Source of the DNA: an uncultured Granulosicoccaceae bacterium
Lineage (GTDB): Bacteria; Pseudomonadota; Gammaproteobacteria; Granulosicoccales; Granulosicoccaceae
NCBI GenBank assembly: GCA_937922675.1
Contig: CALAJN010000003.1
Location: 62,001-126,000 of the forward strand
Reading direction: 5' to 3'
DNA length: 64,000 bases
Shown: piece by piece, positions 21,376-32,269 of the stretch
Position numbering within the stretch: position 1 is the stretch's first letter
Layout: each line of letters opens with the position of its first letter
Made by a program: the position numbers and the translations under genes
Notes under the pieces: model-generated
The model's input: the letters and a program-made list of their open reading frames with translations, nothing else
Databases searched by the model: none
What the model was told of the DNA's origin: nothing

Positions 21376-22203
21376 ATGTTGGAAGTTGCCGCCCTTCAGG
21401 TTGCCACCTTGGGTAGTGGGAGTTCGGGAAACTCGCTGCTGCTTCGGTCAGCCAAGACCACACTGCTCGTTGACTGCGGGTTCACGCTCAAGGAAACCCG
21501 CGCGCGAATGGCCGCCCTCGGCGTCTCGCTGGACAGCCTCGACGGGATCCTGATCTCTCACGAGCACGGTGATCACGTCAAGGGGGCTGGACCAGTTTCG
21601 CGCAAGCACTCGGTCCCTGTATGGGTCACGCATGGCACCTTCACTGGCGCTCGGGACAATCGCTTCCCGAAGGTCAATGTCTTCCATGCACACGAACCCT
21701 TTGTGATCGATGATGTGCGCATTGATCCTTTTCCGACCCCTCACGATGCGGCAGAGTCCTGTCAGTTTGTGTTCGAGTCAGGCGGTGTTCGTTTTGCCAA
21801 TGTGACTGATCTTGGTGCCTGTACCCCGCACGTGCGGGAAAAGCTCGTGGGTGTAGATGGCTTGCTGGTAGAGTGCAACTATGACCCCGAAATGCTGAGG
21901 AGTGGGCCCTATCCGCCGATGCTGCAAGCGCGCATCCGGTCCGATTGGGGGCATCTGGGCAATGATCAGGCGGCAGAACTCGTGGCTTATCTCGATCACA
22001 AGAATCTGCAACACATACTCCTGGGCCATCTGTCAGAACAGAACAACAGCGACGAGGTGGCCTACGCGACTGTGTGCAAGCGATTAATCCGCGGGCACGA
22101 GCGAGTGCATGTGCTCGCCCAACATGCCTGTAGCCAGTGGTTTCATCTGAGCAAGCGAACAGTAGAAGCTGTTGTCGCTAGCCGAGATCTGCAGCCTGCC
22201 TGA
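21376..22203 (+). CDS. MBL-fold metallo-hydrolase (YycJ/WalJ-like)
   Basis: [29 protein letters not shown] metal-binding motif, [10 protein letters not shown]. Confidence 0.9.
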   Translation: MLEVAALQVATLGSGSSGNSLLLRSAKTTLLVDCGFTLKETRARMAALGVSLDSLDGILISHEHGDHVKGAGPVSRKHSVPVWVTHGTFTGARDNRFPKVNVFHAHEPFVIDDVRIDPFPTPHDAAESCQFVFESGGVRFANVTDLGACTPHVREKLVGVDGLLVECNYDPEMLRSGPYPPMLQARIRSDWGHLGNDQAAELVAYLDHKNLQHILLGHLSEQNNSDEVAYATVCKRLIRGHERVHVLAQHACSQWFHLSKRTVEAVVASRDLQPA

Positions 22204-24082
22204 CCAGGCTCTGGTCAACCAGGCTACCCACTCGCGCTAACACGCTGGCTGCATCGAGGCCGGCTGCCGCCAGAAGCTCGTCTCGGCTGCCGTGCTCGAT
22301 GAAGGCGTCGGGTAGTCCTATGAGGTGTACGGGCGTGTAATCACCCACGGAGCCAAGGTGCTCCATCACGCCGGCACCTGCACCGCCCGGAATCGCATTT
22401 TCCTCAAGCGTTATGAGAATGTCGTGCTCCTTGGCGAGTGATTCGATCAGTTGTGTGTCCAGCGGCTTTACGAATCGCATATTGACCACTGTGCAATCGT
22501 AGGCATCACCAGCAGCCTCTGCCGCTGCGAGCATGGTGCCAAAGGCGAGCAGGGCGGTACGGCTGCCGTGCCGTCTGATCTCGGCACGACCTACGTCAAG
22601 GGCTGTCAGTGTCTCCTGCACTTCCACACCAGGCCCATGCCCTCGCGGGTAACGCACCGAGGCAGGAGTGCCTAGCTGCAAGGCGGTATGCAGCATCTGC
22701 CGGCATTCATTCTCGTCTGCCGGGGCCATGATTGTCATGTTTGGAATCGGGCGCATGTAGGAGAAGTCAAAACTGCCGGCATGCGTCGGCCCGTCCGGCC
22801 CTACAAGCCCTGCGCGGTCTACCGCAAACACCACCGGCAGGTTTTGAATGGCGACATCGTGCACGAGTTGATCAAACGCGCGCTGCAAGAAGGTGGAGTA
22901 GATGGCAACCACAGGCTTCATGCCGCCACAGGCAAGGCCCGCAGCGAGTGTTACCGCGTGTTGCTCGGCAATACCGACATCGACATAGCGATCAGGAAAA
23001 CGCTGCTCGTACTCCACCAATCCCGAGCCTTCGCGCATGGCCGGGGTAATGCCCACAACTGCTGGATCGGCCTCGGCGGCATCGATAAGCCAGTCGCCAA
23101 ACACGCGTGTGTAGGTTGGCTTGTTGGGCCCTCCACCGCTCGCCCTGGGTTTGCCGGTAGATGGGTCAAAGGGCGACACCGCGTGCAAGGCGAGAGGGTC
23201 TTCCTCTGCAAACTTGTAACCGTGGCCCTTGCGTGTGACGGCGTGCAAAAAGATAGGGCCGTCCATGTCACGCAGGTTGCGAAGCACTGCAACCAGGCCA
23301 CGCACGTCGTGTCCATCTACCGGGCCGAAGTAGTTGAAGCCGAGTTCCTCAAACAGTGTGCTCGGTACCACCATGCCCTTGACATGCTCCTCGGTACGGC
23401 GTGCCAGCTCAAACATGGTCGGCAGTTTGCTCAGCACGCGCTTGCCGCCTTCCCGAGCGCCAGCCAGCACCTTGCCAGACAGCACGCGCGCCAGATACTT
23501 GTTCATGCCACCCACGTTGGGCGAGATCGACATGTCGTTGTCATTGAGGATGACAAGCATGTCGGCGCGTTCATCTCCTGCGTGATTAAGCGCTTCATAG
23601 GCGAGGCCAGCGGTCAGGGCACCGTCACCTATAACCGCCGCTATGCGCGGGCCGTTCTCGACGTCACGTGCCGCGAGTGCCATGCCAAGGGCGGCGCTGA
23701 TTGATGTGCTCGAGTGTCCCACGCCAAAGGTGTCGTACTCGCTTTCCTCTCGTTTTGGAAAGCCTGCCAGCCCATTGCGTTTTCGGATGCTCTGCATCTG
23801 CTCACGGCGACCGGTGAGTATCTTGTGCCCATAGGTCTGATGTCCGACATCCCACACGAGCTGGTCATGGGGTGTGTCGAATACATAGTGAAGCGCGACG
23901 GTCAGCTCGATGGTGCCAAGGCTTGCGCCCAGATGCCCCCCGGTTCTTGCCACCGAATGCACCACGGCAAGTCTTAACTCATCGGCCAGCTGTGGTAACT
24001 CTCGCTCGTCCAGCTGCTTGAGGTCGGCAGGCGTGGTGATCGTGTCCAGCAGAGGGGTGGAGGCAGGCGCGGCGACGTCCAT
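22178..24082 (-). CDS. dxs: 1-deoxy-D-xylulose-5-phosphate synthase
   Basis: [63 protein letters not shown]. Confidence 0.97.
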   Translation of the reverse strand: MDVAAPASTPLLDTITTPADLKQLDERELPQLADELRLAVVHSVARTGGHLGASLGTIELTVALHYVFDTPHDQLVWDVGHQTYGHKILTGRREQMQSIRKRNGLAGFPKREESEYDTFGVGHSSTSISAALGMALAARDVENGPRIAAVIGDGALTAGLAYEALNHAGDERADMLVILNDNDMSISPNVGGMNKYLARVLSGKVLAGAREGGKRVLSKLPTMFELARRTEEHVKGMVVPSTLFEELGFNYFGPVDGHDVRGLVAVLRNLRDMDGPIFLHAVTRKGHGYKFAEEDPLALHAVSPFDPSTGKPRASGGGPNKPTYTRVFGDWLIDAAEADPAVVGITPAMREGSGLVEYEQRFPDRYVDVGIAEQHAVTLAAGLACGGMKPVVAIYSTFLQRAFDQLVHDVAIQNLPVVFAVDRAGLVGPDGPTHAGSFDFSYMRPIPNMTIMAPADENECRQMLHTALQLGTPASVRYPRGHGPGVEVQETLTALDVGRAEIRRHGSRTALLAFGTMLAAAEAAGDAYDCTVVNMRFVKPLDTQLIESLAKEHDILITLEENAIPGGAGAGVMEHLGSVGDYTPVHLIGLPDAFIEHGSRDELLAAAGLDAASVLARVGSLVDQSLVRQAADLG

Positions 24083-24194
24083 GTGAAGGGCGTATAGGAG
24101 GGATCTGGATTATGAGCGGGGTCAGGCCCCCCTGACAAGTTGAATGTGACAGGTAAAACGTGCCACTCGGGTGATGAGCGCGGAAATTCTCGTC

Positions 24195-25082
24195 CTAGTG
24201 GCTACGCTTGACCACCCAGGCCGAGAGCTCTCGCAAGGTGTCAAACTCTCTGCCGAGTCCATCGAGGCTTGCCACGGCCTCGGCGTGTCTCGCATCGGCG
24301 TGGCGGCGGGCGCCTTCAAGACCGAGCAAGGCCGGGTAGGTGGGTTTGTTCAGGGCGATATCGGCGCCTTGTGTCTTGCCAAGGGTTTCGGTGTCGGAGA
24401 CCACATCGAGAATGTCGTCAACGATCTGAAAGCTCAGCCCGACGGCGGCCGCATAGCTGTCAAGCCGTGCGATCAGCTCATCGTCAGCACCAGCCATGAT
24501 GGCACCCATCACAACGCTTGCTCGAATCAAGGCACCGGTCTTGTGTCTGTGCATGTTCTCGAGTGCTGCCAGATCAAGCGCATGCCCCACCGCCTCCAGG
24601 TCAATCGCCTGACCAGCGGCCATGCCCATGCCGCCGCTGGCCTCTCCGAGCACGGCAATCATGCTGACGCGCGCTGTGTCGGACAGTTCGGCATCGCGGT
24701 TGGTTGCCAGCAAGGTGAAGGCGAGCGCCTGCAGGGCATCGCCTGCAAGAATGGCGATGGCCTCACCAAAGCGAATGTGGCAGGTCGGGTTGCCACGACG
24801 CAGATCGTCGTCGTCCATGGCGGGTAAGTCATCATGCACCAGTGAGTAGGCGTGCATCATCTCCACAGCCATTGCCGGTATGTCGAGCCGTACGGGGTCC
24901 ACACCAAGCGCCTCTCCGGTTGCATAGGTGAGTACAGGACGCACGCGTTTGCCACCAATGGTGGCGGCATAGCGCATGGCGGCTTGCAGTTGCGTACCGT
25001 TGGCGTCGTGTTCGGGCAACTGTTGGAGCAGGGCGGTATCCACGCGCTGACGCCAGGCGTCGAGTTGATCGGCAAGTGTCAT
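24195..25082 (-). CDS. ispA: Polyprenyl synthetase (farnesyl diphosphate synthase, IspA)
   Basis: GGKRVRPVL, HAYSLVHDDLPAMDDDDLRRGNPTCH FARM, LSFQIVDDILD SARM; between xseB and dxs. Confidence 0.95.
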   Translation of the reverse strand: MTLADQLDAWRQRVDTALLQQLPEHDANGTQLQAAMRYAATIGGKRVRPVLTYATGEALGVDPVRLDIPAMAVEMMHAYSLVHDDLPAMDDDDLRRGNPTCHIRFGEAIAILAGDALQALAFTLLATNRDAELSDTARVSMIAVLGEASGGMGMAAGQAIDLEAVGHALDLAALENMHRHKTGALIRASVVMGAIMAGADDELIARLDSYAAAVGLSFQIVDDILDVVSDTETLGKTQGADIALNKPTYPALLGLEGARRHADARHAEAVASLDGLGREFDTLRELSAWVVKRSH

Positions 25083-25333
25083 GCTTCAGGCTCGAAGTCG
25101 GCGAGCTCTTCTTCTGTTTCATCGCCGGGATTGGTGAGCACACGTACCTTCTGCTCGGCCTCTGCCAGGCTTTGCTGACAGAATCGGGATAGCGCCACAC
25201 CTCGTTCAAAGCGCGCCAGCGACTCCTCAAGCGGCTGCTCTCCGGATTCAAGCTCACGCACGAGGTGTTCGAGTTCGCCAAGGGCGTCCTCGAATTTTGT
25301 GGACTTCGGAATTTTTTTCGCCTTGGTACTCAT
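25079..25333 (-). CDS. xseB: Exodeoxyribonuclease VII small subunit
   Basis: FEDALGELEHLVRELESGEQPLEESLARFERGVALSRFCQQSLAEAEQKV; ATGA overlap with ispA. Confidence 0.94.
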   Translation of the reverse strand: MSTKAKKIPKSTKFEDALGELEHLVRELESGEQPLEESLARFERGVALSRFCQQSLAEAEQKVRVLTNPGDETEEELADFEPEA

Positions 25334-25380
25334 GCTCTGCCCGGATGTAGCGCCGGGCGGATTCTAGCAAGCGCGGGCTT

Positions 25381-26751
25381 TCAATCGAGCTCGGCGACGG
25401 TATCCACCGCTTCGTGAAGGCGATTGACCGCGTGAACCTCAAGCCCCTTGATCGCGCTCTTGGGGCGGTTGCCGCCCGGCACAAGCGCCCGTTTGAAGCC
25501 GAGCTTGACCGCCTCGCGCATACGCTCTTCGCCGTTGGACACAGGTCGCACCTCGCCGGCCAGTCCGATCTCGCCAAACACGATCATGTCCGAGGGCAGG
25601 GGGCGGTCACGGAAGGAGGACAGGGCTGCGAGCAGCACGGGCAAGTCAGCGGCCGTCTCCGAGACGCGCACCCCACCGACCACATTGACATACACATCCT
25701 GATCGAACATCGCGATCCCGCTGTGGCGATGCATCACGGCGAGCATCATCGCGAGCCGATTCTGTTCCAGACCGAGGGTGACCCTGCGCGGATTGCCGTG
25801 AGCCGTATCGACCAGTGCTTGCGCTTCAACGAGTATTGGCCGAGTGCCTTCTCTGACCACCATGATCACGCTGCCACTGACCGGCTCCGGGTGGCGCGAG
25901 AGAAAAATAGCCGAAGGATTGGCGACAGGTTTCAGGCCCTTGTCGTCCATGGCAAACACCCCGAGTTCGTTGACCGCGCCAAAGCGATTCTTGACCGCAC
26001 GAATGACCCTGAACCGGCTGCCGGGGTCACCCTCAAAATACAAGACCGTATCTACCATGTGCTCAAGTACGCGCGGCCCTGCCAGCGCGCCCTCCTTGGT
26101 GACATGCCCGACCAAAAAGATCGAACGCCCTGTCTCTTTGGCATGGCGCACCAGGCGGGCGGCGCTCTCGCGTACCTGTGCCACAGCCCCGGGAGCCGAG
26201 TTCAGGAGTTCGGTATAGATCGTCTGAATGGAGTCAATGACCATCACATCAGGCTTTTCGCGGGCGGCGTGCTCGAGGATGGCCTCAACGCGGGTTTCCG
26301 CGAGCAGCCGCAGACCGTCTTCAGGTAATCCGAGGCGGCGCGCCCTGAGGGTCACTTGTTGCAGTGATTCTTCACCTGTGACGTACAAGACGCGACGCGA
26401 TAGCGACAGGTTGGCAAGGCACTGCACAAGCAGAGTGGATTTTCCGATTCCCGGATCGCCGCCGAGCAGCGTCACAGACCCCGCAACAAGTCCTCCACCC
26501 AGGACCCGATCAAGCTCGGAGAGCCCGGTGCCGGTTCTGGCTTCTGCAACCAGCTCCACATCCTTTGCGCTAGTGACTTCACTGCGCACACCCGCGTAGC
26601 CGGCAAGACGTGGTGCGGGCGTACTTGCTGTCACCGGGGCCGCTGATTCTTCAAGCGTGTTCCACTCGCCACAGTCAGCACACTGGCCCGACCACTTGGT
26701 GTGGTGAGCGGCGCAGCTGGTACAGGTGTAGTGGGTGCGGATCTTTGCCAA
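25381..26751 (-). CDS. radA: DNA repair protein RadA
   Basis: C4 zinc finger CTSCAAHHTKWSGQCADCGEWNT, GGDPGIGKSTLL Walker A, KNRFGAVNE (KNRFG motif), Lon-like C-terminus. Confidence 0.97.
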   Translation of the reverse strand: MAKIRTHYTCTSCAAHHTKWSGQCADCGEWNTLEESAAPVTASTPAPRLAGYAGVRSEVTSAKDVELVAEARTGTGLSELDRVLGGGLVAGSVTLLGGDPGIGKSTLLVQCLANLSLSRRVLYVTGEESLQQVTLRARRLGLPEDGLRLLAETRVEAILEHAAREKPDVMVIDSIQTIYTELLNSAPGAVAQVRESAARLVRHAKETGRSIFLVGHVTKEGALAGPRVLEHMVDTVLYFEGDPGSRFRVIRAVKNRFGAVNELGVFAMDDKGLKPVANPSAIFLSRHPEPVSGSVIMVVREGTRPILVEAQALVDTAHGNPRRVTLGLEQNRLAMMLAVMHRHSGIAMFDQDVYVNVVGGVRVSETAADLPVLLAALSSFRDRPLPSDMIVFGEIGLAGEVRPVSNGEERMREAVKLGFKRALVPGGNRPKSAIKGLEVHAVNRLHEAVDTVAELD

Positions 26752-26777
26752 TGTATGGGTCAGGCCTGGCGTGAGAA

Positions 26778-28064
26778 TCAGCCGCTGGCGGCCGCGTTTT
26801 CGTTGTCGACAGGCAGGCCATCGATGCGCACCTGAGTTACCCGATTGTTGGCAACGGCAAGAACGGTGATCGTTCGCTCCTCAAAGCGGAAGGATGCGCC
26901 TTCTTCGGGAAAGTTTTCAAAATGCTCGAGTACGATCCCGTTTAGCGTCTTTGGACCCTCTGAGGGGAGGCTCCAGTCAAAGGTCTTGTTGAGTGCTCGC
27001 ACCCCGGCGCTGGCGTCAACCAGAAAGCTGCCATCGTCTTGAGGGCGGATTTCAGCAGGGGATACTTGCGGGTCGGTGTCGAACTCGCCGACAATTTCTT
27101 CAAGGATATCTTCCAGTGTCAACAGGCCCTGAATGTCGCCGTATTCGTCCACGACCAGGCCGACGCGGCGTTGTTGTCGCTGAAAGTTCAGCAGCTGGAC
27201 GGTCAAGGTCGTGCCGTCAGGGATGAAGTAGGGCTCGCGTGTTACCGACTCGAGATACTCGCGTGTAATGTTCCCCGAGCGCAAGGCATCGAGCATCTTT
27301 CTGAGCCAGATCACGCCAACGACCTGATCAATGTTCTCGCGATAGACCACGAGTCGGCTGTGTGGGCTCTCGGTGATCTGTTTGAGCAAGTCTTCCCACG
27401 GGGCATCAAGGTCGATGCCGACGATCTCGTTTCTCGGCACCATGATGTCGCTTACCGATACAGTACCCAGATCAAGGATATTCAGCAGCATGTCGCGATG
27501 ACGCTGCGGCACCATGCCGGCTGTCTCGTTGAGTACGGTGCGCAGCTCCTCACTCGACAGGTGTTCGTCTTCCTCTTTTTGCTCTGTAACACCAAACAGA
27601 CGCAACATGCGGCTACTGATCCAGTTGATACAGACCAACAACGGCCAGGTGATCACGAGCAAAGGCGAGTAGATACGTGCGGCAAAAAAGCCGAGTTGTT
27701 CAGCACGTCGTGTTGCAAAGGTTTTGGGAGTGACCTCGGCAAACAACAGGATTACCAGCGTCAGCAAACCTGTGGCGACCGCAATGCCGGCCTCGCCCAT
27801 CAGGCGCAAGGCGATCACGGTTGCGATGGCAGAAGCCAGTATATTGACAAAATTATTGCCCAGAAGGATCAAGCTGATCAGCCGGTCGGGCTGTTCGAGC
27901 AGGCGGGCAGTGCGTTGTGCGGCTTTGTCGCCCGCGTTGGCTTTATGTCGGAGCCGATAACGGTTCAGGGACATCAGGGCCGTCTCTGACCCCGAGAAGA
28001 AGCCCGAGCAAAGTATCAGCGTCACCAGTATGCAAACCAGTACGCCGATGGGCAGTGTGTTCAA
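26778..28064 (-). CDS. CorB/CorC-HlyC (CNNM/DUF21) family protein with CBS domains
   Basis: FFSGSETALMSLNRYRLRHKA DUF21 motif; VSDIMVPRNEIVGID CBS start; VDEYGDIQGLLTLEDILEEIVGEF. Confidence 0.93.
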   Translation of the reverse strand: MNTLPIGVLVCILVTLILCSGFFSGSETALMSLNRYRLRHKANAGDKAAQRTARLLEQPDRLISLILLGNNFVNILASAIATVIALRLMGEAGIAVATGLLTLVILLFAEVTPKTFATRRAEQLGFFAARIYSPLLVITWPLLVCINWISSRMLRLFGVTEQKEEDEHLSSEELRTVLNETAGMVPQRHRDMLLNILDLGTVSVSDIMVPRNEIVGIDLDAPWEDLLKQITESPHSRLVVYRENIDQVVGVIWLRKMLDALRSGNITREYLESVTREPYFIPDGTTLTVQLLNFQRQQRRVGLVVDEYGDIQGLLTLEDILEEIVGEFDTDPQVSPAEIRPQDDGSFLVDASAGVRALNKTFDWSLPSEGPKTLNGIVLEHFENFPEEGASFRFEERTITVLAVANNRVTQVRIDGLPVDNENAAASG

Positions 28065-28165
28065 GAAAGAGCGGGTGCTCTTGCAGCCAGGATGCCCTGA
28101 CTATAGCAACGTGTCCGCCGTTGCTGGGGTTGTCAGGCTGGTGAAATAGGGTGTGGGTGGCAGAT

Positions 28166-28978
28166 TCAGCCGCGCTGCAACAGAATCTCGATCACCAATT
28201 TGCTCCCGAAGTAGGCAAGTACCAACAGTATCGTGGCGACCAGGGTCCATGTGACAAGGCGCTTGCCTCCCCAGCCAAAGCGCCATCGTCCAAACAGCAA
28301 GATGCCGTAGGTAAGCCAAGCTGCGCCCGATAGGGTGGTCTTGTGGACCAGGTTCTGGGCAAACATGTCCTCAAGGTAAAAAAAGCCGCTCCCGAGCGAC
28401 AAGGTCAACAGCGAAAACCCGGCGGCGAGCAGCGCGATCAACAGCGATTCGGTTTGCTCCAGCGGGGGCAGCGCATTCATGATGCCCCCGGGACGGTGTG
28501 AATGCAGGCGGCGCCGTTGTACCCAGACGAGCACTGCTTGGGCTGTTGCCAGCGCGAGTACCGCATAGGCGAGTAGAGAGAGCAGGATATGGACTCGAAT
28601 TGCGTGTCCAAGCACCTGTTGCGCGTCGGGTGCGCTCTTGGCCATGAGTACGGTCAAGGCCGCCAGAGGGTAGGCCGCAAGGCCGAGATAGTCTGCCGGT
28701 TGCCACAGGCACAAGATCAGTTGCAGCAATGCGATACCAAGGGCTGCGGCCGCCAATGCCGTGAAAAACGGCAGGTGCAACTCACTCGGCAAACCAGTCT
28801 GTGTAATGACGAGAGCCGAGTGCAACACCATGGCAGATGCTGCCATCAGTAGCGTGAGTTGGCGTCCGGCAGGGACGGCTTTGCCAATAGAGCGAGGTTG
28901 GCCCAAAGACCTGTACAAGCGCGCACTGGCCATGCTGTAGAACATGGCCGAGACGATAGAGAGAAGCAGATTCAACAC
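28166..28978 (-). CDS. YpjD/CcsA-like inner membrane protein (cytochrome c assembly family)
   Basis: Multi-TM protein ending ...LSGAAWLTYGILLFGRWRFGWGGKRLVTWTLVATILLVLAYFGSKLVIEILLQ; adjacent to corB and ffh as in gammaproteobacteria. GTG start preferred over 29710. Confidence 0.85.
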   Translation of the reverse strand: MLNLLLSIVSAMFYSMASARLYRSLGQPRSIGKAVPAGRQLTLLMAASAMVLHSALVITQTGLPSELHLPFFTALAAAALGIALLQLILCLWQPADYLGLAAYPLAALTVLMAKSAPDAQQVLGHAIRVHILLSLLAYAVLALATAQAVLVWVQRRRLHSHRPGGIMNALPPLEQTESLLIALLAAGFSLLTLSLGSGFFYLEDMFAQNLVHKTTLSGAAWLTYGILLFGRWRFGWGGKRLVTWTLVATILLVLAYFGSKLVIEILLQRG

Positions 28979-29023
28979 GTGATGAAGGTAGCATGAGCGG
29001 CTGGTTTTTCGCATCACGGGCTC

Positions 29024-29752
29024 ATGATCGCGCAACTGACTGACAAGCGACACAGCACCCTTGGCTGGTGGCGGAGCGCCGTTGTCGCGTTGAGCCTTGG
29101 CATGCCGGGTATGGAGGTGCTCGCCGACGCGACTCGCGTCATTGACGGTGACACGCTTGAGCTTGACGGCCAACGGCATCGCTTGTTTGGCATCGATGCC
29201 GCTGAGCGCGATCAGCGCTGCCGGGATGAGCACGGCGAGGAATGGCCCTGCGCTCAGGTGGCTACCGAAGCGCTGGAGCGACTGCTCGGATCGGGTCCTG
29301 TGCGGTGTGAGGAGGTGCCCGGTACGCGCGACGGCTTTGGGCGTCAGATCAGCCGCTGCGAAGTGGGCGGCCAGGATGTAGCCAGGGCTTTGGTGCACGA
29401 TGGTTTGGCATGGGCCTTCAGGCGATATTCGAATGATTATGTGGATGCCGAAGTACGGGCGCGTGCAGCGCGTCGGGGCATATGGGGGGTCGCCTCGGAC
29501 GGCACTCCCAATCAGCCACCCTGGGTGTGGCGAGCCGCCCGTCGGGCGCAGAACGAGGCACGGTCCGACTCGGAGCCTGCGAGTTCCGAGTGCCGAATAA
29601 AGGGTAATATCTCGGGCAGTGGGCGGATTTATCATCTGCCGGGATCGCGTGACTACGCGGCCACCCGTATCAACAAGCGGCGTGGGGAGCGCTGGTTTTG
29701 CAGCGCGCAAGAGGCTACTGCGGCGGGTTGGCGGCGAGCTCGTGGGCCCTGA
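29024..29752 (+). CDS. Thermonuclease (SNase-like) family protein, exported
   Basis: ATRVIDGDTLELDGQRHRLFGIDAAERDQRCRDEHG..., DGFGRQISRCEVGGQDVARALVHDGLAWAFRRYSNDYVDAEVRARAARRGIW. Confidence 0.9.
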   Translation: MIAQLTDKRHSTLGWWRSAVVALSLGMPGMEVLADATRVIDGDTLELDGQRHRLFGIDAAERDQRCRDEHGEEWPCAQVATEALERLLGSGPVRCEEVPGTRDGFGRQISRCEVGGQDVARALVHDGLAWAFRRYSNDYVDAEVRARAARRGIWGVASDGTPNQPPWVWRAARRAQNEARSDSEPASSECRIKGNISGSGRIYHLPGSRDYAATRINKRRGERWFCSAQEATAAGWRRARGP

Positions 29753-29766
29753 GCCCAGAGCGTTGA

Positions 29767-30519
29767 ATGCTGTGCAGAACAGATACTGACAAACACGTGC
29801 CCTCTGATACCCAACAGCCAGATCGCGAACGACTGATCGAGCGAGTCAAGAAGCTCTATGCGATGGCGCGGGAAACTGACTCCAGCCCGCATGAAGCGGA
29901 GATTGCGCTGCGGCGCTGTCAGTCGCTCATGGCCAGGTTCGGTATTCAGGAGTCGGATCTCGAGACGTCCGACTTTGGGGCGCGGCGAATTGATCGTGAG
30001 TTTCGGGCTATCCCGGGCTACGTGAAATTATTGGGTTCTGCCGTGGCGCTACTGCACGACTGCCTGTGTGTCTCCGGGCGCAGCATCGAGTTTCGTGGCT
30101 ACCGCGTAGACACGGAAGTGGCAGGCCTGAGCTACGACTACTTGTTGCGATCGATGGAGCGATCTCTGCGTCAGCGCAAGTCAGCTGGCTTGATGCCGCC
30201 TGGGCGGGCAGCGAGTTTTGACTATCGCGTGGGCTTTGCCGCAGCGGTGCTCGAGCGGTGCCGTGAGATCGACCGTGAGCGACGTGCGGCAGAGCAGTCA
30301 GCCGACAGCCGCAGCGGTACCGCTGGCGGAGCTTTGGTGGTGCGCAAGCTGGAGGCGGTGCGTGCCAACTGTGCTCAAGGGCTATCCACACGCCGACCGA
30401 GCCGTATTCGCTATCGGGACGGGGCGGCACATGCAGCGGGCAGTGACGACGGCACGCAGGTGTCACTCGATGCACAGATTGGTGCGCCGGGTAGGCGGGG
30501 GCGTATTGCTGAGTCGTGA
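29767..30519 (+). CDS. DUF2786 domain-containing protein
   Basis: RERLIERVKKLYAMARETDSSPHEAEIALRRCQSLMARFGI N-terminal DUF2786 signature. Start uncertain. Confidence 0.75.
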   Translation: MLCRTDTDKHVPSDTQQPDRERLIERVKKLYAMARETDSSPHEAEIALRRCQSLMARFGIQESDLETSDFGARRIDREFRAIPGYVKLLGSAVALLHDCLCVSGRSIEFRGYRVDTEVAGLSYDYLLRSMERSLRQRKSAGLMPPGRAASFDYRVGFAAAVLERCREIDRERRAAEQSADSRSGTAGGALVVRKLEAVRANCAQGLSTRRPSRIRYRDGAAHAAGSDDGTQVSLDAQIGAPGRRGRIAES

Positions 30520-30619
30520 TGGTGGCCGGCGCTCCTGTAAGGCCTTGCTGGTGCTCCTTTTCGGCTAGTGCTTCTGAGCCTGTAAACTTGGCGACTCCCG
30601 CGCCAACCTGACGCCCGCC

Positions 30620-31999
30620 ATGTTCGATACCTTGAGTGACCGCCTCGGTCAAACCATCAAGAAGCTCCGTGGTCAGGGGCGCCTGACCGAAGACAACATC
30701 AAGGACACCCTGCGCGAGGTGCGCATGGCGTTGCTCGAGGCTGATGTGGCGCTGCCGGTGGTCAAGCAGTTGATTGACGCGGTTCGCGAGAAGGCTCTGG
30801 GTCAGGAAGTTATCGGTAGCCTGTCGCCCGGCCAGGCCTTGATCAAGGTCGTCAATGATGAGCTGGTCAACGTCATGGGCGAGAATGCGGTGCCACTCAA
30901 TCTTGCTACTCAGCCGCCGGCGGTCATCCTGATGGCCGGTCTGCAGGGTGCGGGCAAGACCACCACCGTTGGCAAGCTCGCAAAATATCTGAAGGAGCGC
31001 GAGAAGAAGAAGGTCATGGTGGTCAGCTGTGATGTGTATCGTCCGGCGGCTATCAAGCAGTTGCAGACCGTGGCGACAGGTGTTGAGGCCACGTTCTTTG
31101 AGAGCCAGGTGGATCAACAGCCTGTGGCCATTGCGGAGGCTGCGTTGGCCGCGGCGAAAAAGCAGTTTGTTGATGTGTTGTTGGTGGATACCGCAGGTCG
31201 TCTTGCCATAGACACAGAGATGATGGCCGAGATCAAGCAGCTGCACTCGGCGCTCACGCCGATAGAGACTCTGTTCGTTGTGGACAGCATGACCGGTCAG
31301 GACGCCGCGAATACCGCCGCGGCCTTTGGTGAGGCACTGCCACTGACAGGCGTCGTGCTGACCAAGACCGACGGTGATGCGCGCGGCGGTGCTGCCTTGT
31401 CAGTGAGGGTAATTACCGGCAAGCCGATCAAGTTCATCGGCTCGGGCGAGAAGAGCGATGCGCTCGAGACCTTCTATCCGGATCGGATTGCCTCGCGCAT
31501 CCTGGGCATGGGTGATGTGGTGAGCCTGGTAGAAGAGGTGACCGCCAAGGTCGATCACGACAAGGCCGAGAAGTTTGCCAAGAAGATGCAGAAGGGCCGC
31601 GCCTTTGATCTGAATGATCTGAAGGAGCAGCTTGAACAGATGGCCAGTATGGGCGGCATGGCCGCGATGATGGACAAGCTACCCGGCATGGCCAATATTC
31701 CGGAGGCTGCCAAGGCGCAGGTCAATGACAAACAGTTCGTGCACATGATCGCGCTGGTCAACTCGATGACTCCGCAAGAGAGGCGCTTCCCCGCCATTCT
31801 CAAGGGCTCACGCAAGAAGCGCATAGCCGCAGGCGCGGGTTTGCAGGTGCAGGACGTCAACAAGCTTTTGAAACAGCATCAGCAGATGAGTCGCATGATG
31901 AAGAAAATGAAGGGCGGTGGGATGAAGAAGATGATGCGCGGGCTGCAAGGCAAGATGCCACCGGGTATGGGTGGACCGGGAGGTATGCCTGGAATGTAA
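30620..31999 (+). CDS. ffh: Signal recognition particle protein Ffh (SRP54)
   Basis: GLQGAGKTTTVGKLAKYL, DVYRPAAIKQL, DTAGRLAID, TKTDGDARGGAALS, Met-rich M domain MKKMKGGGMKKMMRGLQGKMPPGMGG. Confidence 0.98.
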   Translation: MFDTLSDRLGQTIKKLRGQGRLTEDNIKDTLREVRMALLEADVALPVVKQLIDAVREKALGQEVIGSLSPGQALIKVVNDELVNVMGENAVPLNLATQPPAVILMAGLQGAGKTTTVGKLAKYLKEREKKKVMVVSCDVYRPAAIKQLQTVATGVEATFFESQVDQQPVAIAEAALAAAKKQFVDVLLVDTAGRLAIDTEMMAEIKQLHSALTPIETLFVVDSMTGQDAANTAAAFGEALPLTGVVLTKTDGDARGGAALSVRVITGKPIKFIGSGEKSDALETFYPDRIASRILGMGDVVSLVEEVTAKVDHDKAEKFAKKMQKGRAFDLNDLKEQLEQMASMGGMAAMMDKLPGMANIPEAAKAQVNDKQFVHMIALVNSMTPQERRFPAILKGSRKKRIAAGAGLQVQDVNKLLKQHQQMSRMMKKMKGGGMKKMMRGLQGKMPPGMGGPGGMPGM

Positions 32000-32176
32000 T
32001 GGGCGCTTGCCGGGCGTCTGGCACATTGCAACTTGGTAATGTGAAATGTCAACAACCAATACGTCTCGACGTCCCTTGGTGCAAACCCGGCTAGAGAGCA
32101 CTATAAAAGTGCAGCAGGGGTCAAGAATGCCCGTCAAGGCCGCTACGGTCCACGACAGCATTGCACTGCAACAAGC

Positions 32177-32194
32177 GCGAGCCGGCCGGCTCGC
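32177..32194. repeat. Perfect 18-bp palindrome GCGAGCCGGCCGGCTCGC
   Basis: Read directly; GCGAGCCGG is the exact reverse complement of CCGGCTCGC. Confidence 0.9.
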
Positions 32195-32269
32195 AACAGG
32201 ATAAGAGTCCGTCGCGCCAGACCGGATATCTATTCGGCGCGGGTTACTTCAGTAGGTGAGGGATAAACC

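Noticed and set aside
22688-23704. 338-aa + strand ORF
   Set aside because: Antisense shadow of dxs; composition (His/Cys/Arg-rich, no domain) is typical of a non-coding frame in GC-rich DNA.
25414-26328. 304-aa + strand ORF
   Set aside because: Antisense shadow of radA.
27039-27989. 316-aa + strand ORF
   Set aside because: Antisense shadow of the CorB/CorC gene.
30008-31246. 412-aa - strand ORF
   Set aside because: Antisense to the DUF2786 gene and ffh; low-complexity Leu/His/Gln-rich translation with no domain.
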